Shown in pieces: positions 1 to 8,697 of a stretch of 64,000 nucleotides of DNA. This DNA comes from Comamonas koreensis (GTDB taxonomy: Bacteria > Pseudomonadota > Gammaproteobacteria > Burkholderiales > Burkholderiaceae_C). Both the position numbers and the translations under genes were made by a program. A model generated the notes under the pieces. The model was not told the DNA's origin, did not search any database, and was given only the letters and a program-made list of their open reading frames with translations. Numbering within the stretch: the stretch's first letter is position 1; the number at the start of each line of letters is the position of its first letter. The stretch lies in the NCBI RefSeq assembly GCF_014076495.1, contig NZ_CP043575.1:2418001-2482000 (forward strand), in the 5' to 3' direction.

Positions 1-1
1 G

Positions 2-40
2 CATCGCGCGCAGCGGGTGTGGGCCAGCGAGATGCAGTAG
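2..40 (+). CDS. Possible C-terminal tail of a gene entering from the left
   Basis: One plus-strand frame is open from the window edge and ends at a TAG at 38-40, giving the tail HRAQRVWASEMQ. Only 12 codons are visible, so no family can be assigned and the frame could be chance. Confidence 0.2.
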   Translation, partial: HRAQRVWASEMQ

Positions 41-100
41 TGCGGCATTCCTTTGCGAAGCCATGGGCCTTTGGGCCTTTGCCAAGGCAGTGAGCAGGTG

Positions 101-403
101 ATGGGCCTTCCGAACACCCCGAGCCGACGGCGACCGTGGCTGCAGTCGATGGCAGCCCTCGCCATCGCGGCCTTGATCGGCTGGGGTTGCATTATTGGCG
201 CGACTGAAGTGGTGGAGAGCTTGCGCTCCGGGGTGCTCAACAACCGCAAAGGACCTGACATCCTTGCCGCTGAGCAGCCCGTCCTTTACTGGGCTTTGAT
301 CAGCTTCTACACGGCCGCAACCCTGACCGCCGCCGGCTTGGCGCTTTTGGTGATGGCCATAGCAGTGCGCGATCTGATCCGTGCACAAGGCGCTGACCAA
401 TGA
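101..403 (+). CDS. Small hypothetical membrane protein, two TM segments
   Basis: A predicted 100-aa protein starting MGLPNTPSRRR. A basic N terminus is followed by a hydrophobic segment (about residues 17-35), a polar loop containing NNRKGPD, and a second hydrophobic segment (about 60-88) rich in Ala, Leu and Val. The expected topology is both ends in the cytoplasm with a short periplasmic loop. The open frame extends upstream to a TTG at 53, but the ATG at 101 puts the basic cap directly before the first membrane segment and was preferred. No strong Shine-Dalgarno is visible. I do not recognise the family. It converges on the proX-like gene. Confidence 0.55.
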   Translation: MGLPNTPSRRRPWLQSMAALAIAALIGWGCIIGATEVVESLRSGVLNNRKGPDILAAEQPVLYWALISFYTAATLTAAGLALLVMAIAVRDLIRAQGADQ

Positions 404-494
404 GCGCGTGGTCGACGCGCCAGGCGGCCTGCGTGGGTGTTGCCGAGGTGTAGAAGCTGCGCGCCCATCGCCCAGCGTTCAGCGCTAACCCAGG

Positions 495-1505
495 TCAGCT
501 TGCGGCGGCCTTCAGCGCTGTCTCGATCCAGCCATCAAAGGTATTTTGGTTGGCCTTGATCCAGCTGTCCGTGTGGCGCTCCACGTCCTGTTGGCGGTTC
601 TCGCCGTCGTGCATCCGGCGGTTTTGCTCGCTGATGTCCCCGATGGGCAGCGTCATGATCTCAAACAGCTTGGCGGCGGCGGGGTTCTTTTCGACAAAGG
701 TCTTGTTCGCCACGATGTATTCGTTGTTGACAGGAAAGCCGTAGTTCTTGCCGTTGGGCAATTGGGTGTCCGTGCCGGCCTGTACGCCGGGCATGGCCGA
801 GAACGGCACTTCCAGCCAGACAACGTCCTTGCCCGAGCGCAGCACATTGCTCAACCAGTAGGGGGTCCAGGCGTAGAACAGCACCGGCTTGCCTTGCTGA
901 TAACGGGCCAGCGTGTCCGAGATCAGCGCAGGGTAGTTGCCCTGGGTGTAGTTCACCATGCCTTGCAGCTTGAAGGCGGCGAGCTGGTGGTTCACCACGG
1001 CTTCGCCACCCCAACCGGCGCTGGGTCCGACCAGATCGGCCTTGCCGTCGCCGTTGGTATCGAAGAGCCGGGCCAGCTTGGGGTCGCTGAGCTGGCTCAG
1101 GTGGGTGATCCCGTACTGATCGGCTGTCTTCTTGTCGATCATGTAGCCCTGTGCGGCGCCGGCTGCGTACACCCCCTTGCGCGACAATTTGGCGTCGCCC
1201 CCTACGCTTTTGTAGAACTCCGAGTGGTGCGGATTCCAATGGTTGGCCATGAAGGTGGCGTCTCCGCGGGCAACGGCCAGATGCGCCAGCGGGTACTCGA
1301 CTTCCTTGATGGGCTGCACGTCATAGCCAAGTTTGGTCAGCGCACGCGTGACCAGCAGGGTCTGGAAGGTTTCCTCGGCCAACGAACTTTGCAGGGGCAG
1401 CACCTTGACGCCCTTGCCGGGCAGATCGCCAGCGTGGGTGGACAGTCCAAGGGCCAGCAGGGCGCTGGCGAGCAGGGTGCGGGCAAAGTGTCGGGTGTTC
1501 ATCAT
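495..1505 (-). CDS. proX: Glycine betaine/proline-type ABC transporter substrate-binding protein (ProX-like)
   Basis: A 336-aa periplasmic binding protein of the ProX/OpuAC family, which delivers glycine betaine or related quaternary ammonium compounds to an ABC importer. The N terminus has a Sec signal ending near THA-GDLPGKG. The mature part keeps family features: VKVLPLQSSLAEETFQ at the start, the aromatic stretch FMANHWNPHH, GPSAGWGGEAVVN, and FYAWTPYWLSNVL with aromatic residues of the kind that form the ligand cage. Length is normal for ProX. No permease or ATPase gene lies beside it, so it looks like an orphan binding protein that would have to work with a transporter encoded elsewhere. 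Ligand specificity (betaine, choline, carnitine, proline betaine) cannot be read from the sequence. Confidence 0.88.
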   Translation of the reverse strand: MMNTRHFARTLLASALLALGLSTHAGDLPGKGVKVLPLQSSLAEETFQTLLVTRALTKLGYDVQPIKEVEYPLAHLAVARGDATFMANHWNPHHSEFYKSVGGDAKLSRKGVYAAGAAQGYMIDKKTADQYGITHLSQLSDPKLARLFDTNGDGKADLVGPSAGWGGEAVVNHQLAAFKLQGMVNYTQGNYPALISDTLARYQQGKPVLFYAWTPYWLSNVLRSGKDVVWLEVPFSAMPGVQAGTDTQLPNGKNYGFPVNNEYIVANKTFVEKNPAAAKLFEIMTLPIGDISEQNRRMHDGENRQQDVERHTDSWIKANQNTFDGWIETALKAAAS

Positions 1506-2127
1506 GCGGTGTATTTCCTATACAAGCGGGTGGAGAAAGCAAGCTAGGCTCTTGGCGCCACGCAAGCGCCTGAGCCGAGCTCAGGGAGGTCTCTGGCGCC
1601 ATGGCGGCAAGCCTGCGGCAATGCAATGCGATGGGCGATAGCCGCCCAAGCCAAGGCAGCCACGTTCCACAGCCGCAAGGCAGGCGCTAAAGACGGCGAG
1701 ACAGACGGCGCAAGCAAGGCCTGCCGATCGTGGGATCAGCGTCCAGCGGGCGGGACAAGGCGTTGGTTGACGACGCAGGGCGGTGGGGGCAACAGCGCCC
1801 CACGCAAGAAAATAGGTACCGCGACGGGACGCAAGCTGGTCCGCGAGTAGTACCGAAGCGCCAACATGCTCTGTTGGCTTTAAGAAGCTAATAAATATAA
1901 CTCCCGAGTCTAAAGCAGTCAAGGCTTGCGCGGCGTTTATCCGTTGCGCTGCAGGGCTCGGAGGGGGGCGGGGGAGGGGGACTGTCAGAGACGGGGTAAG
2001 TGCTCTCCGATTGGAGTTCCGGGCCCCGGCGCAGGGTTCTCTCAGCCCACATCACTCTTTCGTGGCATGGCACTAAACTTCCGATCCATCACTCCTTCGA
2101 TGTGCGACTGGATCGCAGTTCCCTCCC
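1506..2127. other. Intergenic region without a convincing gene
   Basis: This 620-base stretch lies between the divergent proX-like and ankyrin genes and should hold both promoters. Open frames here have no recognisable domain and atypical composition. A G-rich stretch sits near 1960-1981. No RNA gene or clear operator was seen. Confidence 0.5.
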
Positions 2128-3318
2128 ATGCCACGGCTTGCCTCTGGAACCTCTATCCCTGGCTCAGCTGGCGCAGGCAACCAGGCCGCTGCGCGCGGCG
2201 ATATCCGCACGTTGGCCGCGTTGGCCGAAGCGGGCGAAGACCTGTCGGCCCTGTGGAACATTCGCACGCCGCTGATCGAGGCCGTGATCGCCCAGCAGGC
2301 GGAGGCGGTCGGGTGGTTGCTGGCGCGCGGTGTGTCGCTCAACACCCCCGATGCCGTGATGGGCTGGACGGCCTTGGGCTGGGCTGCCAGCGGCAATGAG
2401 GCAGCGCTGGTGCAGGCCTTGCTCGCCGCCGGCGCCGATACCGAGCACCAGGCCGACGTGCATGGGCGCACGCCGCTGATGGCCGCCGCCCAGGCGGGTG
2501 GCGACGAGGCCGTGATCCTTTTGCTGGCCGCTGGCGCGCAGCTGGCTGCCCAGGACGGCCTGGGCGCCACCGCTGCCGACCTGGCGCGCCGCAACGGCTT
2601 CGAGGCCTTAGCCGCGCGCCTGGATGCCATGCTGCCCCCCGCGCTGCGTGCCGCTGCGCCGGCGCCGCCCAGCGGAACCTTGCCCTGGCCCGAGGAACCG
2701 CTGGCTGTGCTGCACTGGCCCGATGACTTTCCCGCGTTTCAGCAGCCCAATTGGCGGAGCCTGGCCAGCGGCGAGGACTCGTCGTTTGACAGCGCCTTTC
2801 ACGCCGCGCTGGCCGACCGACTGATCCCCGCCTTTGCCAGCCCCACGGCGGCACTACGCAGCTGGGTGCAGGCCATGAACCACTGGGAGCGCGCGGCGAG
2901 TCAGACCATCGCTGGCGCCCGGGGCGCCGAGGCGCATCTGGACATGGGCGTGATGTGGCAGCAGCTGGCGGGTGCGATGGCCCTGCGCCAGGCCTATGCC
3001 ACGCCGCGCCTGCGCAAGTACCCGCGCATCTCCATCAGCGCCAAGCCTGATTTGCCGCTGCACCTGGACCTGCTGGCGCTGGAGTGGCCAACTCCTGACC
3101 AATGCACCATCACCACCCAGCAGCGCATGCTCCCCGTCGATGAGCCCGAGTCGGCCGACACCCAGGCGGGCGCGACCACGCGCGGGGAATTATTCTCGAA
3201 CCGCTGGCCCATCGTGGAGAGCCGCTTCACGTTGCTGCGCAAGGCCGGCCAGTGGCGCATCGACCGTTGGCAGCAGCGCTACCAGGGCAACAGTACCTGG
3301 GACAGCCAGGTCCTGTAA
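2128..3318 (+). CDS. Ankyrin-repeat protein
   Basis: A 396-aa protein. Residues about 20-170 form ankyrin repeats, with units such as TPLIEAVIAQQAEAVGWLLARG, WTALGWAASGNEAALVQALLAAGAD and GRTPLMAAAQAGGDEAVILLLAAGA; each carries the TxLxxAA...V..LL..GA pattern. The remaining 220 residues (from about LPPALRA) are Pro/Trp-rich, match no family I know, and end in a stretch that could be beta-rich (FTLLRKAGQWRIDRW). No signal peptide is evident, so a cytoplasmic protein-binding role is likely. The ATG at 2128 is the first start in frame but lacks a good Shine-Dalgarno, so the true start may be a few codons away. The neighbours give no functional hint. Confidence 0.75.
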   Translation: MPRLASGTSIPGSAGAGNQAAARGDIRTLAALAEAGEDLSALWNIRTPLIEAVIAQQAEAVGWLLARGVSLNTPDAVMGWTALGWAASGNEAALVQALLAAGADTEHQADVHGRTPLMAAAQAGGDEAVILLLAAGAQLAAQDGLGATAADLARRNGFEALAARLDAMLPPALRAAAPAPPSGTLPWPEEPLAVLHWPDDFPAFQQPNWRSLASGEDSSFDSAFHAALADRLIPAFASPTAALRSWVQAMNHWERAASQTIAGARGAEAHLDMGVMWQQLAGAMALRQAYATPRLRKYPRISISAKPDLPLHLDLLALEWPTPDQCTITTQQRMLPVDEPESADTQAGATTRGELFSNRWPIVESRFTLLRKAGQWRIDRWQQRYQGNSTWDSQVL

Positions 3319-3715
3319 GCCCGCGCAGGCTGGGTCTCAGGGCGGTTTGACTTGATCTCAAATACCAGCAGGGCGCGTGATCTTCTCCAGCTACAAGCGT
3401 AGGCCGAGGTTCAACGGGGTGGGATTGTTTGCAGTCAGAGCCAGACACCGGGCCGCGCTGGCTAGAGCGCGTCGGGGCATGGTTCGAAGTTGCTGAGGGC
3501 GGCTTCAGGCTGGTTGCAGTCCGCCAACTCAATAAGTTGGATCACTGAGGCACCCAGAGCAGTCATTGCAAGGATCCGTCCTTGCAGGTCTGCACGACAC
3601 CCTTGACGCACCCTGCGTAGACTTGCGGCCATCCAACGCTACCAGCGCTTTGGCGAGCCGGAGGAAGCCCATCCCCTGCTGATCAAGATCGCATCGAATC
3701 AGAAATTTACCGTAC
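3319..3715. other. Intergenic region between convergent genes
   Basis: About 400 bases separate the ankyrin gene from the end of wspR. A short plus-strand frame around 3628-3690 reads RYQRFGEPEEAHPLLIKI, which looks protein-like and may be a gene remnant, but it is too short to assign. No clear terminator hairpin with a T tract was found. Confidence 0.35.
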
Positions 3716-4732
3716 TCAGGCTACGCCGATGCGATTTCGACCACTTTCTTTGGCCTGGTACAGCCCAGTGTCTGCGCGCTGTATCAATGCAATGGGTTTG
3801 AGGTCTTGCTCAGGCACCATGGTGGCAACTCCGATAGAGACCGTCACTGTGGCATCGGCTACCGGTGCAACATGTGCAATGGCTAGTGCCTGGACTGCGC
3901 GCCGCACACTATTGGCGAGCGAGCATGCGCCGTCTTGCGAGGTATTGGGCAAAATGATAGCGAACTCTTCACCCCCATATCGGGCGACCAGATCACCGGA
4001 GCGCGAGCAAGATTGTGCAAGGACCTGGGCCACGCTGCGTAAGGTCTCGTCGCCCATCACATGGCCGAAACTGTCGTTATAGGATTTGAAAAAATCGACA
4101 TCGATCATCAGTAGTGAGAGTTCAATTCTCTCTCGCCGTGCGCGTTTCCATTCCAGGTCCAGGTGCTCATCGAAATGCCGCCGGTTTGACAAGCCAGTCA
4201 AGCCGTCGAGCTTCGTCATACGCTGCAGCGCAAGATTGCTCTCCAGGAGTTGCTGTTGGCTCAGGCGCAAGGCTTGGTTCGCCAGGTCGCGTTGCTTCAT
4301 CGCCAGATAGGCTCGGGAGTGGTATCGGAGACGTGCTATCAGTTCCACTGCATCTGGCAGTTTCACGAGATAGTCATTGGCCCCCACTGCAAATGCCTGG
4401 CTCTTGATCTTCGGGTCTTCCTTGGATGACAGAACGATGATGGGCAGGTCGCGTAATTTCTGATTGTTGCGATATTGGCTCACCAAGTCCAGACCATCAA
4501 CACCGGGCATCACCAGGTCTTGCAGGATGACGGTCGGCTGGATGTGTTCCGCCATTTCCATGGCATTTTTCGGGTCTCCGCAGTAGTGGAAAGACACGCC
4601 GATCTCATGGCTCAGCATGCGGCGTACGGCCTCGCCGATGATGGCTTGGTCATCTACTAGTAAAACCTTGACTTCAAGCTCGCCAGGCTCCCCGGCAGAG
4701 GTGTTTTCATCCAGAGTTGGAATAGGAGTCAT
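3716..4732 (-). CDS. wspR: WspR: receiver-GGDEF diguanylate cyclase response regulator
   Basis: A 338-aa output protein of the Wsp pathway that makes cyclic di-GMP from two GTP when phosphorylated by WspE. The receiver domain (about 22-140) has the acidic pair in LLVDDQ and the phospho-acceptor Asp72 in ILQDLVMP. A linker helix leads to the GGDEF domain (about 170-335) with active site GGEEF at 253-257. The inhibitory-site motif RxxD is present as RSGD at 244-247, five residues before GGEEF, so product inhibition is expected. The ATG at 4732 overlaps the wspF stop by four bases (ATGA), supporting translational coupling and this start over upstream alternatives. It is the last gene of the operon. 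All residues needed for activation and catalysis look intact. Confidence 0.95.
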   Translation of the reverse strand: MTPIPTLDENTSAGEPGELEVKVLLVDDQAIIGEAVRRMLSHEIGVSFHYCGDPKNAMEMAEHIQPTVILQDLVMPGVDGLDLVSQYRNNQKLRDLPIIVLSSKEDPKIKSQAFAVGANDYLVKLPDAVELIARLRYHSRAYLAMKQRDLANQALRLSQQQLLESNLALQRMTKLDGLTGLSNRRHFDEHLDLEWKRARRERIELSLLMIDVDFFKSYNDSFGHVMGDETLRSVAQVLAQSCSRSGDLVARYGGEEFAIILPNTSQDGACSLANSVRRAVQALAIAHVAPVADATVTVSIGVATMVPEQDLKPIALIQRADTGLYQAKESGRNRIGVA

Positions 4733-5736
4733 GAATTTCTCTTTACCGCCATCCAGCGGCATAGTTCGGCCAAGCGGTTGGCGATGCGGTCCAGAGGCAG
4801 GACTTCCGCTGCCGCATCGATAGCAACGGCGGCCTTGGGCATTCCCCACACCACGCTGCTGGACTGGTCTTGGGTAATGGTGGCAAAGCCTCGCTCGCGC
4901 ATGGCCTTGAGCCCATCTGCCCCGTCTCGCCCCATACCCGTTAGCAACACACCGATGGCATCACCTCGCCATTGCTCGGCAATGCTTTGAAAGAAAATGT
5001 CGATCGACGGACGGTAAATTTGCGCATCAGGCTTGAGTGAATACTGCAGGTCGCCGCGGCGGCTCACCGTCAAATGCTCATTGCGGCCAGCCAGCAAGAC
5101 CACGCCGGTCTGCGGTATCTCACCAGCCTGAACCAGGCGTACCGGAAGCGTTGATTCCCGCGCCAACCATTCAGCCATGCCCGCAGAGAACTTGTCGTCC
5201 AGGTGCTGAACCAGTACCACGGCGGCGTCAAGATCTTTAGGCAGTTCACGCAGCAACTGGTTGAGTGTGGCGGGCCCACCAGCGGAGGCACCGATGGCAA
5301 TCAGGCACGCGCGTTTCGCGCTGGTGCGCGTGGCTCGTTGGGTAACAGGCTGCGGGGGCGTGGCCAGCCAGGCGATGTTCTGGATCTTGCGCAGCAGCAG
5401 CGCTGGATTGAAAGCGCTGCCGTTCGCCAATTCGGGCAGATGCACCACATCAAGGGCGCCGTGGCCCAAGGCATTGAATGCCCATTCGGTATGGAGCTCG
5501 GTTGCCAGATCCAGCAGCAGCAAAGGGCATGGCGCCTCATTCATGACACGTTGCGAAAAGGCCACTCGATCAGCTGTGCCCAGTTGCAGCAGCAGTAGCT
5601 CAGGGGGCATGTCACGACACAGGCGCAGGGCCTGCGTCTCGTCTTGTGCCACCCAGTGGATGTCGTGCAGCGGCTCCAAAGCGTGTTCGAGGCGTTGCGC
5701 CAACTCAGGGGTGTTAACCATCAGTCCAAGCTTCAT
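4729..5736 (-). CDS. wspF: WspF: CheB-type methylesterase with a degenerate receiver domain
   Basis: A 335-aa CheB-like protein expected to remove methyl groups from WspA and so damp the pathway. The C-terminal methylesterase domain (about 143-330) keeps the triad Ser151 (GASAGG), His178 (VQHL) and Asp271 (GMGRDGADG). The N-terminal receiver-like domain aligns through [10 protein letters not shown] and [12 protein letters not shown], but the usual acidic pair is replaced by Asn8-Thr9. The position of the phospho-acceptor Asp, in the block [14 protein letters not shown], is Gln51, and the following Met-Pro is Gly-Thr. It should therefore not be phosphorylated by WspE, although the fold may still bind or inhibit. 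Start and stop overlap wspE and wspR in the usual operon manner. Family assignment is firm; the regulatory consequence is inferred. Confidence 0.93.
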   Translation of the reverse strand: MKLGLMVNTPELAQRLEHALEPLHDIHWVAQDETQALRLCRDMPPELLLLQLGTADRVAFSQRVMNEAPCPLLLLDLATELHTEWAFNALGHGALDVVHLPELANGSAFNPALLLRKIQNIAWLATPPQPVTQRATRTSAKRACLIAIGASAGGPATLNQLLRELPKDLDAAVVLVQHLDDKFSAGMAEWLARESTLPVRLVQAGEIPQTGVVLLAGRNEHLTVSRRGDLQYSLKPDAQIYRPSIDIFFQSIAEQWRGDAIGVLLTGMGRDGADGLKAMRERGFATITQDQSSSVVWGMPKAAVAIDAAAEVLPLDRIANRLAELCRWMAVKRNS

Positions 5737-7955
5737 CCAACAGCCTCGCCAATCAGCATGTGTACAGCCTCCAGTAATGTTTCATCGTGAAAGCTCGACT
5801 TAGCAAGGTAGTAGTCGGCTCCCGCATCAAGGCCGCGTCTGCGGTCTTCCTCGCGGTCTTTGTAGGATACAACCACCACGGGCATGGACTGCAGTTGTGC
5901 GTCGCGCCTTACCAGGCCTACCAGCTCAATGCCATCCATGCGGGGCATGTCGATATCGGTCACCAGGAGGTCATATTTTTCTGCACGCAGAATGTTCCAG
6001 CCATCGATGCCATCCACGGCCACGGTCACCTCGTAACCGCGCCCAATGAGCAGCTTGCGCTCCAGCTCACGCACGGTCAGCGAGTCGTCCACCACCAATA
6101 CGCGCTTGCGCCGCAGTGACGGCCCTTCAGACAACTGTGCAACCCTTTCGACTTGGCCTGCACCCAAGAGCTTGTCAGCGGAGTTCAGCAAGTCATCCAT
6201 ATCCACGATAAGCACCGGACTGCCGTCATCGAGCAGGGCACCTGCCTCCACGCCGCGCAGCAGGCCTAGGCGGGAGTCGATGGGAACGACAGCCAGATTT
6301 TGCTCGCCAACAATCCTGTCTACCGCAATGGCAAGGCTTCGGTCGTGGTGCGGTAACAAAACCACTGGGAGGCCCAGCGGATCGGATTTGCCATGCGGCA
6401 GTTGCAAAAGCTGGTGGGCAGCGACCAGACCGATGGCGCGCTCGCGTACCCAGATATGTTGCTGGCCCTCCACCATGCTGATGGCGTCCGCCGGGATACG
6501 CAAAGTCTGCTCCACTTGCGCAAGCGGAAGCGCGTAGGCCTCACCGCCGATCTCCACCACCAAGCAGCGCAGCATCGACAAGGTCAGAGGCAGTTGCAGC
6601 TGGAACACCGTCCCTCGCCCCTGTTGCTGGCGGACGCGCACCGTACCGCGTAGTTGACGCAGCGTGTGCTGGACCACATCGAGGCCCACCCCACGGCCAG
6701 AGATCTCACTGACTTTCTCGCTCACGCTGAAACCCGGCAGGAACAGAAAAGCCAGCAATTCTTCCTCATGCATGTGCTGGGCCATCGTTTCGGTGGCCAG
6801 CTTGCGTGCGATGACTGCGGCACGTACGCGAGCGAGGTCAACGCCTGCTCCATCGTCTTCCAGCTCAAGGACCAGGAGCCCAGCAGCATGCCGAGCCCGC
6901 AGTACCAAGTTGCCTTGTGCCGGCTTGCCGCTGGCCAACCGTTGTGCGGGGCTTTCAATGCCGTGGTCCACCGCATTGCGCAGTAACTGGATCAGTGGTG
7001 CTTCCAATGTCTCCAGTACGTCGCGATCTCCTTGTACCTCTTCGCCTTCCAGATTCAGCCATACCTCTTTGCCAAGACTGCGACTGAGCTCACGCACCAT
7101 GCGCGCCTTGCCAGCCATCAGATCCGCGCAGGGGCGCATGCGCGAGGCCAATACGGTGTCATACATGCGCTGGCTGCGCTGCTCAAAGGCCCAGCCAAAG
7201 CTGTCGAAAGCCGCTGTATGTTGTTGCAACTGGCTTTTGGCTTCCAGCGTCCAGTGGTTCACATCGGATAGCAAGGCCTTGGCACGAGGCGGTAGCTCCT
7301 GCCCCAGCAGCGCATCGCGCAACCCATGCAGGGATCGATCAATATGGTCTTGCAGGCGTTTGAGTTGTGCCAACTCCTGGCCCAGGGACTTGGTACGCTG
7401 TGCAGCCACCAGTGAGCGTCCCGCCAGATCGAGCAGATGGTCCAGGCGTTCGGCTGACACACGCAGGATACGGTCATGCAGTTCACCGGAGGGCTCGGGC
7501 TCGTTGGTCTCAATGGCGGAGACTTCTTCCGGCAAGGCCGGCCTGAAGTCCGGCATGGCATCGGGTACCGGCGCATCTTGCTGCGTATCTTCTGCCAGGA
7601 TTGCTTGCAGCGCAGGCAGCCCTTGCACGCTGATCCCTTCACTCAACTGCCTCAATGCCTCTGAAGCGCGTAGCAGGGCGTCGATGCGTGTGCTGCTCAG
7701 GCGGACCTTGCCGCTCTGGGCACAGACTAGCAAGTCCTCCATCACATGGGCCAATGTCACAGCGACATCCAAGCCGACAATGCGTGCCGCACCTTTGAGT
7801 GAGTGCGCTGCACGCATGCAGGCCTCCAGCTGCGCGGGATCGGTAGGCTCACGCTCAAGTACCAGCAGGCATGAATCCATGACCTGGGTTTGTGCCTGCG
7901 CTTCTAGACGGAACAACTCCAGCATGGAGCTGTCTTTGTAGGCATCAAGGCTCAT
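5733..7955 (-). CDS. wspE: WspE: hybrid CheA-type histidine kinase with C-terminal receiver
   Basis: A 740-aa kinase that autophosphorylates and passes phosphate to WspR. Domains in order: an HPt domain with the phosphorylatable His51 in RAAHSLKGAARIVG; a dimerisation region; a GHKL ATPase domain with LIQLLRNAVDHGIE (N box), DDGAGVD, FLPGFSVSEKVSEISGRGVGLDVV (F and G boxes); a CheW-like domain; and a C-terminal receiver with RVLVVDDSLTVRE and phospho-acceptor near Asp667 in VTDIDMPRMDG. The ATG at 7955 follows an AAAGG Shine-Dalgarno. An open frame extends further upstream, but it lacks domain content and would overlap wspD. The gap to wspD is 55 bases, the largest in the operon. The stop overlaps the wspF start by four bases. 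Confidence 0.94.
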   Translation of the reverse strand: MSLDAYKDSSMLELFRLEAQAQTQVMDSCLLVLEREPTDPAQLEACMRAAHSLKGAARIVGLDVAVTLAHVMEDLLVCAQSGKVRLSSTRIDALLRASEALRQLSEGISVQGLPALQAILAEDTQQDAPVPDAMPDFRPALPEEVSAIETNEPEPSGELHDRILRVSAERLDHLLDLAGRSLVAAQRTKSLGQELAQLKRLQDHIDRSLHGLRDALLGQELPPRAKALLSDVNHWTLEAKSQLQQHTAAFDSFGWAFEQRSQRMYDTVLASRMRPCADLMAGKARMVRELSRSLGKEVWLNLEGEEVQGDRDVLETLEAPLIQLLRNAVDHGIESPAQRLASGKPAQGNLVLRARHAAGLLVLELEDDGAGVDLARVRAAVIARKLATETMAQHMHEEELLAFLFLPGFSVSEKVSEISGRGVGLDVVQHTLRQLRGTVRVRQQQGRGTVFQLQLPLTLSMLRCLVVEIGGEAYALPLAQVEQTLRIPADAISMVEGQQHIWVRERAIGLVAAHQLLQLPHGKSDPLGLPVVLLPHHDRSLAIAVDRIVGEQNLAVVPIDSRLGLLRGVEAGALLDDGSPVLIVDMDDLLNSADKLLGAGQVERVAQLSEGPSLRRKRVLVVDDSLTVRELERKLLIGRGYEVTVAVDGIDGWNILRAEKYDLLVTDIDMPRMDGIELVGLVRRDAQLQSMPVVVVSYKDREEDRRRGLDAGADYYLAKSSFHDETLLEAVHMLIGEAVG

Positions 7956-8010
7956 GGCTTGACCTTTGGTCCATACATCGCGAGATGTGCCAGCGGTGTT
8001 GCTTGTTGGA

Positions 8011-8697
8011 TCATCTAAGGCTCCTGGACAAGGCTTGCAACAGGCGATCAGCATGGAGCACCGTGATGCTGTGCTGCCGCCACTGCATCACCGAAGAGGC
8101 TAACTGGCTGACCGCAAGGCCACTGGCATGACCCGTCTTTTGCAGCTTGGCAAGTGGAATCGCGTATATGCCCTCCACCGTCTGAACCTCCGTCACCAGT
8201 GGGCCACCAGGTGTGTCCAGTATCAGCATGTGGGGGCGGTCTTGCGGCGTGGTCTCGGTGGTCAGGCCCAATACCAGGTCAAGCGCCATACAGGGAACCA
8301 AGGTTCCCCGTACATTGCACAGTCCACGCAGTGAACGGTTGCGGGGGTAAGGCAGTCCGTGAACGGGCACGGGCAACGATACTTCTAGCAAAAGCGTTGA
8401 AGGCAGAGCCAACCAGTTTTGCCCAATGCGAAAGATCAGGACCGACAGTGTCTGGCCATCAGCCAGCGGGTCAGGTTGCTGATTCTCCGCGAACGAAGCC
8501 TCGTCCACCGTCTCCAGATCCAGCTCATGCCGATCGAGCAGCAGAGCGGCAGCCTCGGCATAGCGTTCGCAGTTATGGCAATGAACATGCTGGAGCAGCC
8601 TCTCGCAGGAGCGGTCGCCGCGAACACCAATGCGCTGCCAGCAGGCGTCAATAGCTGGGGGCTCTAGCGGGATATGGCGATCAGGACTTGCCGGCAT
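8011..8697 (-). CDS. wspD: WspD: CheW-like scaffold protein
   Basis: A 228-aa protein with a CheW domain in its C-terminal two thirds (about 75-215). Recognisable blocks are VLIFRIGQNWLALPSTLLLEV, RSLRGLCNVRGTLVPCMAL and MLILDTPGGPLVTEVQTVEGI. The N-terminal 70 residues form a Wsp-specific extension with CHNCERYAEAAALLLDR. In the Wsp pathway two CheW-like proteins (WspB and WspD) couple the receptor WspA to the kinase WspE. The gene overlaps wspC by 17 bases and precedes wspE, the standard wsp order. Confidence 0.92.
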   Translation of the reverse strand: MPASPDRHIPLEPPAIDACWQRIGVRGDRSCERLLQHVHCHNCERYAEAAALLLDRHELDLETVDEASFAENQQPDPLADGQTLSVLIFRIGQNWLALPSTLLLEVSLPVPVHGLPYPRNRSLRGLCNVRGTLVPCMALDLVLGLTTETTPQDRPHMLILDTPGGPLVTEVQTVEGIYAIPLAKLQKTGHASGLAVSQLASSVMQWRQHSITVLHADRLLQALSRSLR

